A DNA stretch of 64,000 nt from Tardiphaga sp. P9-11 (GTDB lineage: Bacteria; Pseudomonadota; Alphaproteobacteria; Rhizobiales; Xanthobacteraceae). The DNA lies in assembly GCF_008329525.1 (NCBI RefSeq), contig NZ_NPKQ01000014.1:27701-91700 (forward strand), given 5' to 3'. Positions 57,648 to 64,000 of the stretch are shown here, in pieces (position 1 is the stretch's first letter; every line of letters starts with the position of its first letter). The notes under the pieces are model-generated. The model saw only the letters and a program-made list of their open reading frames with translations. It was not told the origin of the DNA and ran no database searches. The position numbers were made by a program, and so were the translations under genes.

Positions 57648-59339
57648 TTAGTCGGTATTAAACGTATAGGCCGCTTGCAGGAAGCCGCCATAGCGCTCGG
57701 TGCGGACCGGCAGGGTCTGACAGGGACATGGCGTGCCGAAGAAATTGGTCTTGGCATCCTCCGTGGCCCACATCGCCCAATAGCGCGCGCCTGCACCGAC
57801 GGAGAATGACGGCGTCACATAATAAGAGAGGATCGTTTCCAGCTGCACGCCCCTGCCTTCGCCGCTCTCCGGCGAGCGGGTATCATATGCGTTGCGCAAC
57901 ACGTGGTCGTCGACGCCCGAAAAGCGAACATAAGGCAGATAGGCCGCATCGCCGGTGAGTTTCAGCCGATCGTTCAGCATGACGACTCCGTTAAGGCCGA
58001 CTCGCAACGAATGCCACGTATCGTCCTCCGTGATCGCCAGCGTCGATCCAGGGATCGCCGGCACACAAGGTGCCGCGACGGTCGCATTGGCGATCTGCGT
58101 GCAGCCATAGGCCGATTTGTTCTCACGATAATAATTGTAGCCGATGAACGGGCCCACATTGACTCCCGGGCCGCGGATAAACGCATAGCCGACATCGACC
58201 GTAGCATAGGCGATACTGCCCTGCACGGGGTCCGACACGGTGTTCGAATAGGGAACACCGTAGCCGGGCATCCAGTCCTCGTCGTTCATCTTGCCGCTTA
58301 GCAACTTGCCGCCGCCGATGAAGCCCTTGAGGAAGAAATCGGCCAGGCCATCGACACGACCGAACACTTCGCCGGAGACCGCCGGACTCTCATAAGTGAG
58401 TCGCGAGTTCAGGATGTTCTGCTGTGCCGGATCGGTGCCTGCACCGAGATCCTTCTGAAAACGACCCGACGAATACCAGACGCGTCCGCCGATCTCGATG
58501 TCGCCGCGCATGCTCGGATCTTCAACACTTTGCGAACCGCGCAGATGCATGTTCTCGGCGTCGTCCCACCGCGCATCGGTATCGCCGCCGAACTTCATGT
58601 TCAGCCCGACTTTGACAGTCTGGATGTTCTGCGAAACGCTAGTGCTGCCTGGTGGCGTCGTCCCATAGAGCGCAAAAGGCGGAAACGGCTGGAAATAGCT
58701 GCCGGGCGTCGCCATGCCGAAGCTGTTGAAACCGGCATAGTCGTATTCCACCTTCACCGACCAAGCTGGCGCTACCGCCCGTTCGATGCCGACGCCTGCG
58801 GTCCAGCCCCATTGGCTGTTCTTTGTGCCGGTCGAGAGGTCGATCGGGTTGGTATTGATATCAATCTGCTGATTGAGCCAGGCGACGCCACCTTTGGCGT
58901 AGAGCAAGGTGCGCCCGGCCTCGCCAGTCGCCAAGCCAACGCGCCCTGTAACGGTGCCCAGCGCGTTCTGCCGCACGCGGCAATTGGCCGACAGGAAATA
59001 GCCGGATGACGCAAGGCACGTATTGGTGCCGTTGGAGCTGACTGCGCTAATATCGGCCTCGACGCCGAGCACCAGATTCCGGCTCGGCTGAAAATTAAAA
59101 CCTACCTGCGCGCCTCCCAAAGCCGTCGGCGTTCTGACATCGCCGCCATAAACGGCCGGGCCATTGCTATCTGTAAATCTGGATTGCCCCAATCCGCCGC
59201 CGATATGGACGCCGAGATAGGGTCCGGCCCATGTCCAAACCGCGAGGGGATAAGGCTGACCGTATTCCGGCAAATCCGCAGCGACCGCCTGGCTTGCGCC
59301 AAGCAGCAGAGAAGCGACGACAACAGATACTCTGGTCAT
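57648..59339 (-). CDS. Outer-membrane beta-barrel protein, two-domain porin-like
   Basis: The protein of 563 residues has a signal peptide (SVVVASLLLGASQAVAA) and an Omp25/RopB-like opening (DLPEYGQPYPLAVWTWAGPY). Residues 25-250 form an OmpA-like eight-strand barrel (VGFNFQPSRNLVLGVEADIS, then WTAGVGIERA). The part from about 270 to 563 is a second barrel-like region (VGYAFIRGPGVNVGPFIGYN) ending in GGFLQAAYTFNTD. The two-barrel fusion is longer than Omp25 itself (about 200-250). Role unknown, perhaps porin or surface antigen. Confidence 0.82.
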   Translation of the reverse strand: MTRVSVVVASLLLGASQAVAADLPEYGQPYPLAVWTWAGPYLGVHIGGGLGQSRFTDSNGPAVYGGDVRTPTALGGAQVGFNFQPSRNLVLGVEADISAVSSNGTNTCLASSGYFLSANCRVRQNALGTVTGRVGLATGEAGRTLLYAKGGVAWLNQQIDINTNPIDLSTGTKNSQWGWTAGVGIERAVAPAWSVKVEYDYAGFNSFGMATPGSYFQPFPPFALYGTTPPGSTSVSQNIQTVKVGLNMKFGGDTDARWDDAENMHLRGSQSVEDPSMRGDIEIGGRVWYSSGRFQKDLGAGTDPAQQNILNSRLTYESPAVSGEVFGRVDGLADFFLKGFIGGGKLLSGKMNDEDWMPGYGVPYSNTVSDPVQGSIAYATVDVGYAFIRGPGVNVGPFIGYNYYRENKSAYGCTQIANATVAAPCVPAIPGSTLAITEDDTWHSLRVGLNGVVMLNDRLKLTGDAAYLPYVRFSGVDDHVLRNAYDTRSPESGEGRGVQLETILSYYVTPSFSVGAGARYWAMWATEDAKTNFFGTPCPCQTLPVRTERYGGFLQAAYTFNTD

Positions 59340-59544
59340 GGACCCCACTCGAACACCGCACCAAGATTGCGCGCAGCTTCGGCGAGATTCGTTAAATTTC
59401 CCCTTTACGGTCCGCTAACTATGTTTTTTAGCAAGACGTCAACGATGACACACCGGCGACGCGCTTTTACCCGAGCGACAGACAGCAGGTACAAACAGGC
59501 TATTGGCCTTTCGGAGCGGGTAGAAGCGCTCGCGGTGGATGGGC

Positions 59545-60444
59545 TTAGGCTGCGTCGCGCGCGAACTTGCCGGGCGGGCATCCGAGGCGCTTACGAAACG
59601 CAGTGCTGAAGGCGCTGGCCGACTCGTAGCCAATCTCTTCTGCGATCCGATCTAGCGTCTTGTTGCCGCGGGCTAGCGCGTCCTTGGCGATCGCCATGCG
59701 CCAGCGCATCAGATACTCGATTGGCGCGCATCCCAGCACGTCTCCGAACCGGGACGAGAAGGCAGAGCGCGACATGCCCGCGATGCTCGCGAGTTCTGCC
59801 ACTGTCCAGCTGGCGCGAACATCGGCATGGATCGCCTGCAACGCGCGGGCGATCGCCGGATCCTGCATCCCGCTCAACAGGCCCGCCGGGACAGCCTCAT
59901 TGCCAAGGCTGCGCCAGCGAAGCGCCTCGACCAGTAAGGCCTCCAGCATGCGCTGAATGATCAGCTCTTTGCCGGGATAATCGGTAGCGCATTCCTCGGC
60001 CAAGAGATCGGTTAATCGTCCGAACCGCGTCGAGCGACCTTCCGATGCCGCGATATGGATACGCTCGGGCAAAAGCGACAGCAGGAGGGGACTGTTCACC
60101 CGCTCGAACGCAAAGCTCCCGCCCAACGCCATGAAGTCGGGCGTACCATCCGGGTCGCCATGCCGGACGGCTTCGCCACTCGGCGTGACAGGCCTGCCGG
60201 GAATATGGGGTTCGCTCGCCAGCGAGAAGGCGGGCGTGGTCGGCAGCAACAAGAAATCTCCCTCAGCGAGACGCAGCGGCTCCTTGCCATCGAAGGTCAG
60301 CCACGCCTCGCCCGAGAGGATGATCGTAAAGCCAGGCGCGTCATGCGCGTCATAATGAACGGCCCAACGCCCGCTTCCCGCGATCGGCTTCGACACCGCG
60401 GCGCTGGGGCGCAACAAGGCAATCATATCGCTGAGTGGATCCAT
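59545..60444 (-). CDS. AraC family transcriptional regulator with cupin sensor
   Basis: The 299-residue protein has an N-terminal cupin domain (HYDAHDAPGFTIILSGEAWL, residues 28-47) and a C-terminal HTH_18 domain (SIAGMSRSAFSSRFGDVLGC, then GYESASAFSTAFRKRLGCPP). It is distinct from the two AraC paralogues at 10237 and 34195. It diverges from the SDR gene at 60541 across about 96 bp and probably regulates it; regulators of this type often sit beside short-chain dehydrogenases. Confidence 0.88.
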   Translation of the reverse strand: MDPLSDMIALLRPSAAVSKPIAGSGRWAVHYDAHDAPGFTIILSGEAWLTFDGKEPLRLAEGDFLLLPTTPAFSLASEPHIPGRPVTPSGEAVRHGDPDGTPDFMALGGSFAFERVNSPLLLSLLPERIHIAASEGRSTRFGRLTDLLAEECATDYPGKELIIQRMLEALLVEALRWRSLGNEAVPAGLLSGMQDPAIARALQAIHADVRASWTVAELASIAGMSRSAFSSRFGDVLGCAPIEYLMRWRMAIAKDALARGNKTLDRIAEEIGYESASAFSTAFRKRLGCPPGKFARDAA

Positions 60445-60540
60445 ATTCCTGGACGATCAATAAACATTTTTGTCCTAATGCTTATAGATAGTATGGATCG
60501 TCCCGTCTATCTCCTGATCCTCGAACCAAAGGAGACTGAC

Positions 60541-61290
60541 ATGATCAAGACCATCCTCATCACCGGAACCTCGTCGGGTTATGGCAAGGCGATCACCGAG
60601 CATTTCCTCGCACAGGGTTGGGACGTGATTGCCACGATGCGGCGGCCCGAGGCGGCCGGCTTTGCTGGCGATACCAGCCGGTTGCGGGTTTTGCCCCTCG
60701 ACGTCACCGACGAAGCGAGCATCGCGGCGCTGCTTGAGGCCGCTGGCCCCATCGACGTGCTGGTGAATAATGCTGGCATCGGAGCTGTCGGGGCGTTCGA
60801 GGTGACGCCGATGTCGCTGGTACGTCAGCTGCTTGAGACCAACACGATCGGGGTGATGGCGATGTGCCAGGCGGTCATCCCGCAGATGCGTGCGCGCCGC
60901 TCGGGCATCATCGTCAATGTAACCTCGAACGTCACGCTCGGCGCGTTCCCGCTGGCTGCTGCCTACACTGCTAGCAAACAGGCGATCCAAGGCTTCACCG
61001 GCTCGCTTGCCCATGAGCTCGCCTACTTCGATATCGCGGTGAAGTTAGTCGAGCCCGGCTGCGCACCGACCACCAACTTCGGCGCGAACGCCATCATTCC
61101 CTTCGGCCAGCTGCTCCCGGGCGAGTACGCCGATTTCGCCAAGCCAATCATGGAAGGCTTTGCCGCGCCCGCTCTAATTACCCGGGAGAGCGATGTGGCG
61201 GAAGGCGTCTGGAACGCCGTGCGAGATGCAACCGGTCGGCTTCGGTTCCCTGCGGGGCCTGATGCTGTAGCGCTCGCGGAGACGCGATGA
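60541..61290 (+). CDS. SDR family short-chain dehydrogenase/oxidoreductase
   Basis: The 249-residue Rossmann-fold protein has TGTSSGYGKAITEHFLAQGW (TGxxxGxG cofactor site), NNAGIGAVGAF, and the catalytic tetrad region with Ser in NVTSN and AAYTASKQAIQGF (YxxxK). The frame is open upstream but the ATG at 60541, after GGAGACTGAC, begins the standard SDR N-terminus. It uses NAD(P)H to reduce or oxidise a carbonyl or alcohol; substrate unknown. It diverges from the AraC gene. Confidence 0.92.
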   Translation: MIKTILITGTSSGYGKAITEHFLAQGWDVIATMRRPEAAGFAGDTSRLRVLPLDVTDEASIAALLEAAGPIDVLVNNAGIGAVGAFEVTPMSLVRQLLETNTIGVMAMCQAVIPQMRARRSGIIVNVTSNVTLGAFPLAAAYTASKQAIQGFTGSLAHELAYFDIAVKLVEPGCAPTTNFGANAIIPFGQLLPGEYADFAKPIMEGFAAPALITRESDVAEGVWNAVRDATGRLRFPAGPDAVALAETR

Positions 61291-61319
61291 CGGCCGTCCT
61301 ATGCTGCGTCTCTCACCGC

Positions 61320-61433
61320 CCCCGTTCGATCTTACGCGACCGCGCCGCAGAGCGAACAAATTTACCCAATGAAGTCGTCGAAATGGCCCTCGGCCACGCG
61401 ACCAGCAACAAGGTGGAAGCTGCCTATCGATGA
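61320..61433 (+). pseudogene. C-terminal remnant of a tyrosine recombinase/integrase gene
   Basis: Reading the + strand to the TGA at 61431 gives LRDRAAERTNLPNEVVEMAL followed by GHATSNKVEAAYR, the C-terminal end of P4-type phage/island integrases, including the conserved NKVEAAYR that precedes their final segment. There is no N-terminal catalytic part and no start codon. It begins just after the SDR gene stop. It is evidence for past integration of a mobile element at this locus. Confidence 0.75.
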
Positions 61434-61532
61434 AAAGCTTTCGTGCGATCTTCCCAGAGCATGAGGGGTATCGGCACGTGAGGGACTTGGAAAGCGCGCC
61501 GTAGCTCGATGACTTGCAAGGTAAGAAAGCTG

Positions 61533-61554
61533 GAGAGCCCCTTATGGGGCTCTC
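61533..61554. terminator. Hairpin terminator-like structure
   Basis: GAGAGCCCC at 61533-61541 pairs perfectly with GGGGCTCTC at 61546-61554 around TTAT, a 9-bp GC-rich stem, followed by TTCCTC on the + strand. It lies in the gap between the integrase remnant (+) and the XRE gene (-), which converge, so it may terminate both. The T-run is weak. Confidence 0.6.
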
Positions 61555-61579
61555 TTCCTCGTTCCGTCGGCCGCAATCC

Positions 61580-61840
61580 TCACTTCTTCTTGCGCCCTTT
61601 TCGAAGGGTCGTAGGAGGCTTTTCACCTTGCTTGGGCGCCAGCAGCAATTCACCTACCGCAACCTCCAAGGCAGCAGCAAGCCGGTCCAGGGTTTCGACA
61701 GTTGGGTTTTCAACCCCGCGCTCGATTCGTCCGACGTAAGAGCGATCGACACCAGCGTCCACCGCCAATGCCTCCTGAGACAGGACGCGTTTCACGCGAA
61801 GCCGCCTCAAATTCCAAGCTACCAGGGCCGTTGCCTTCAT
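61580..61840 (-). CDS. Small XRE family DNA-binding protein
   Basis: The 86-residue protein is an HTH_3/XRE domain (residues 9-65: LRVKRVLSQEALAVDAGVDR, then SYVGRIERGVENPT) with a Lys/Arg-rich tail ending GRKKK. Small XRE repressors are common on mobile elements and in front of phage or toxin-antitoxin genes. It diverges from the GYF_2 gene at 61998 across about 160 bp and could regulate that operon. Confidence 0.82.
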   Translation of the reverse strand: MKATALVAWNLRRLRVKRVLSQEALAVDAGVDRSYVGRIERGVENPTVETLDRLAAALEVAVGELLLAPKQGEKPPTTLRKGRKKK

Positions 61841-61997
61841 AGGCAGAACAAACGGCTTTGCGGTCCATTAAAACACGCACTATAATGTCCCTATTTTGAT
61901 AATCGCTTCGGGCTAAGGCGAAAGATCCGCTCCCGACGGATGAATCACCAACTGAGGACGTTGGATCTCAAGAACACAAAGAGAAGCTGGGGCAATA

Positions 61998-62567
61998 ATG
62001 AGTGACACGACGACAAGTGACGAAGCATGGTTCTATACATTGGGCGGACAGCGCCAAGGCCCAGTCCCCGCTGGCAAGCTGCGCGAACTCTTGGCGGCGC
62101 AGACGATCGATGGCGAGACGCTGATCTGGCAAAAAGGTTTGGCCGAGTGGCAACCGCTGCGCGCCACTGAGATTGGGACCCAGCTCAAGGACACCCCACC
62201 CCCCATCGCCGCGAGCCATGTGAACAATGGCTGGGTCTGGGCGCTCGCCTGCGCACCGATTGCATATCTGTTCGCGGATATTGCTATCCTTGGCTACCAA
62301 AACAGCCATCCGGCGGACGACCAGTTCTTCCATGTATTTCTAGCACCGCTCATTTGGCTTCCGTTATTCATAAACGCGACGCTATGTCTGGTTGATGCAG
62401 AGCAACTCAAGCGCGCCGGCTACAGCTCCGGCTGGATGACGTTATTCGCTCTGCTGTTGGCGCCCGTCTACCTCTTCCTACGTGCGCAACGGTTGCGCCA
62501 GACGCCGACCTACGGTTTCGTCTGGATCGCAACATTTATCGTCTCCATCGTGCTGCGAGCCATGTGA
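61998..62567 (+). CDS. GYF_2 (DUF4339) domain membrane protein
   Basis: The 189-residue protein begins with a GYF_2/DUF4339 module (AWFYTLGGQRQGPVPAGKLR, then TLIWQKGLAEWQPL, residues 10-55), thought to bind proline-rich peptides or partner proteins. Four hydrophobic segments follow at about residues 75-97, 108-130, 137-153 and 170-188. The gene is 1 bp from the next coding sequence (TGA then ATG), so it starts a three-gene operon with a SHOCT protein and a PP2C phosphatase. Confidence 0.82.
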   Translation: MSDTTTSDEAWFYTLGGQRQGPVPAGKLRELLAAQTIDGETLIWQKGLAEWQPLRATEIGTQLKDTPPPIAASHVNNGWVWALACAPIAYLFADIAILGYQNSHPADDQFFHVFLAPLIWLPLFINATLCLVDAEQLKRAGYSSGWMTLFALLLAPVYLFLRAQRLRQTPTYGFVWIATFIVSIVLRAM

Positions 62568-62568
62568 C

Positions 62569-63000
62569 ATGAATTCGAGCTCTCAGCCTCCTTCTGACGA
62601 CCTCGCCGTCGTCATCTTCCTAGGCATCAGCTTCCTCATTGCCGGCATCATTTACATTATGCCGAGCATCATCGCGTTCCGGCGGAGCCATCCGAACCGC
62701 TGGATCATTCTAGTCATCAACATCGCCTTCGGCGGGACGATCATTGGCTGGGGTATCGCGCTGGTCTGGGCAATGCGGGCAGCTCATCGTGTCGGCTCAA
62801 CCAGCAACGGCGGAGAATCCGGCCTCAATCTCTTCATCAACGACGTGAAGAAGATCCAAGTCGTCGAACCACCGCCGTTGCCTCAGACGTCGCTCTCACA
62901 TGAGTTGGAACGCCTCCACGGCCTCCTCGTCCAAGGCGCGATATCCCAGGCGGAATTCGATGGCCTGAAGGCAAAGCTTCTGGGTGCTTCGGCCCTCTGA
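62569..63000 (+). CDS. Small membrane protein with superinfection-immunity-like N-terminus and C-terminal SHOCT motif
   Basis: The 143-residue protein has two membrane helices (residues 12-33 and 45-66, FLGISFLIAGIIYIMPSIIA and IAFGGTIIGWGIALVWAMRA). This resembles the T4 Imm-type superinfection-immunity family, which has the same IYFLPSIIA pattern. The C-terminal ELERLHGLLVQGAISQAEFD is a SHOCT motif, a short helical segment common in membrane and toxin-linked proteins. Its stop overlaps the PP2C start by one base. Confidence 0.78.
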   Translation: MNSSSQPPSDDLAVVIFLGISFLIAGIIYIMPSIIAFRRSHPNRWIILVINIAFGGTIIGWGIALVWAMRAAHRVGSTSNGGESGLNLFINDVKKIQVVEPPPLPQTSLSHELERLHGLLVQGAISQAEFDGLKAKLLGASAL

Positions 63001-63800
63001 TGAGCGCTCCTCAATCAAAGCTGTGTTGTTCCGGCGAGGCCATCAACTCGAACGGCTGGAGCATAGCTGCCTTCACCCATCGCGGCCTCGTGCGTCCAAA
63101 CAACGAGGACGCGATCGCCGTCGGCACCGATGTCCTGACTGGCGACATGATCTCCCCCGTCATCATGACAGCCCCGGACGATTGCTGCCTCCTGATGGTC
63201 GCAGACGGCATAGGTGGCCACGCGCGTGGCGCGATGGCCAGCCGTGCCGTGCTTGACTATCTGGTTACAGCCGCCCACCGGATCTCCAATCCTTCATCCT
63301 GCACGGAGGCGGTCGAGGATGCCAATCAAGATCTCTACGCGATCATGCAGCAGCACGACGCCACACTTGGCATGGGAGCAACGGTGGCCGGAGCATTACT
63401 GTCGCCCACAGTGCTGCTCGCCTTCAACGTGGGCGACAGTCGTTGTTACCTACTCACTGCCGACAGGCTGATCCAGCTTAGCCATGACGACGTCGCGGAC
63501 GAAGCCACCAATCGTTCTGGGCATCGCAGATCGCATGCCATCACCCAGTCGCTCGGCGGCTCTTCGTTTCCCGTAGCGGTTGAGACCCACATCAACGTCG
63601 ATGTCCCGCTCAAGCTTGGCGAAGCCATTCTGCTTTGCACCGACGGCCTCACCGATCTGGTCTCGGACGACGACATCACCCACGCTCTGACTAGAATGAC
63701 AGATCCTGGCCTTGCAACTCGACACCTCGCGGCCCTCGCGTTCCGCCACGGGGGTCACGACAACATCTCGATCGTCGTTGCGCGACGCGCCCGAGCCTAG
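63000..63800 (+). CDS. PP2C-family protein serine/threonine phosphatase
   Basis: The 266-residue protein has the PP2C motifs: RPNNEDAIAVG (motif 1, after THRGLVR), LLMVADGIGGHARGAMASRA (metal Asp and Gly-Gly), NVGDSRCYLL (motif with Asp) and ILLCTDGLTDLVSDDDI (metal Asp), then GGHDNISIVV. Such enzymes counter Hanks-type kinases, which are often next door in TerY-P, stress and defence clusters. No kinase is visible; the gene ends 73 bp before an IS21-type end, so one may have been lost. Confidence 0.9.
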   Translation: MSAPQSKLCCSGEAINSNGWSIAAFTHRGLVRPNNEDAIAVGTDVLTGDMISPVIMTAPDDCCLLMVADGIGGHARGAMASRAVLDYLVTAAHRISNPSSCTEAVEDANQDLYAIMQQHDATLGMGATVAGALLSPTVLLAFNVGDSRCYLLTADRLIQLSHDDVADEATNRSGHRRSHAITQSLGGSSFPVAVETHINVDVPLKLGEAILLCTDGLTDLVSDDDITHALTRMTDPGLATRHLAALAFRHGGHDNISIVVARRARA

Positions 63801-63873
63801 CCACCGTTCTCCGTTCACTTCCGATAATCCTGGAGGGCGGTTTATCCGCCAAATACGCATGATGAAGATTTGC

Positions 63874-64000
63874 TGTCAATCGGCGTTCAAATTTGACCCC
63901 GGATCGGCGTCCAATTTTGACCCCTTTGAGCGTGCTGGTTTGGGGGTAGCGCTCGTCTCGTCGGAGCTGGCCGGGGTTGCGGAGACGAGACGAGCGCGGG
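63874..64000. mobile_element. Left end of an IS21-family element (element continues past the window)
   Basis: TGTCAAT at 63874 is followed by ATTTGACCCC (63891-63900) and CCAATTTTGACCCC (63911-63924), the terminal repeats of IS21-type elements with TGACCCC cores. The inner end is the inverse of the remnant at 57347. Element genes (istA, istB) would begin to the right of the window. The exact terminus is not verified. Confidence 0.7.
63949..63997. repeat. 14-bp inverted repeat inside the IS21-type end
   Basis: GCGCTCGTCTCGTC at 63949-63962 and GACGAGACGAGCGC at 63984-63997 are perfect inverses separated by 21 bp. Placed just inside the element end, it may form a hairpin that blocks incoming transcription or influences transposase expression. 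Confidence 0.6.

Overview
The window reads as chromosome of a high-GC alphaproteobacterium, most likely of the Bradyrhizobium/Rhodopseudomonas/Afipia group (Nitrobacteraceae). This is an inference from gene content: many aromatic and heteroaromatic catabolic operons, Liv-type and NitT/TauT-type ABC importers, a PccR/ScfR-type regulator beside propionyl-CoA carboxylase genes, and an Omp25-like porin. No rRNA, tRNA or CRISPR array was recognised.

1-22.7 kb is a catabolic region. A molybdenum hydroxylase operon (large subunit, CoxG-like protein, truncated FAD subunit) diverges from a MarR regulator. A complete pyruvate dehydrogenase complex (aceE-aceF-lpd) diverges from an AraC regulator. A long leftward unit of twelve genes follows: VOC protein, flavin reductase, LivH-M-G-F, enoyl-CoA hydratase, creatininase-family amidohydrolase, luciferase-like monooxygenase, second enoyl-CoA hydratase, acyl-CoA ligase and a Liv-type binding protein. 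Together these look like uptake, oxygenation, ring or amide opening and CoA-dependent degradation of an unknown, possibly N-heterocyclic, substrate.

22.8-32 kb holds the methylmalonyl-CoA pathway as an overlapping operon (pccB-pccA-mutA-mutB), diverging from its probable regulator pccR. An array of TTGCGAA repeats lies directly at the regulator's start codon. 32.3-38.4 kb has an Lrp-type regulator, a RibB-type protein, an AraC regulator paralogous to the one at 10 kb, and an aaeBXA-like efflux operon (FUSC, DUF1656, HlyD adaptor).

38.4-46.6 kb is an accessory island and the least explained part. It has a 634-bp noncoding stretch, a plasmid-type replication initiator A protein, and an operon of an unknown protein, a small SF1 helicase and a 605-residue protein that resembles tandem RND/HlyD-type membrane-fusion adaptors but lacks a signal peptide. 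A 9-bp tandem repeat tract follows, then a PGN_0703-like PD-(D/E)XK nuclease, a DUF2958 protein and a PPP-family phosphatase.

46.6-56.6 kb is a second aromatic-degradation operon of nine leftward genes: hydroxylase, NitT/TauT-type ABC importer, GST, extradiol dioxygenase, second hydroxylase, FAH-family enzyme. It is preceded by a TetR gene and two TetR-like palindromes. 57-64 kb is mosaic: a truncated dCMP-deaminase gene, two IS21-type ends in inverted orientation, a porin, an AraC/SDR pair, the C-terminal remnant of a tyrosine integrase, an XRE regulator, and a three-gene operon (GYF_2 membrane protein, SHOCT membrane protein, PP2C phosphatase) running into the left end of an IS21-family element cut by the window edge.
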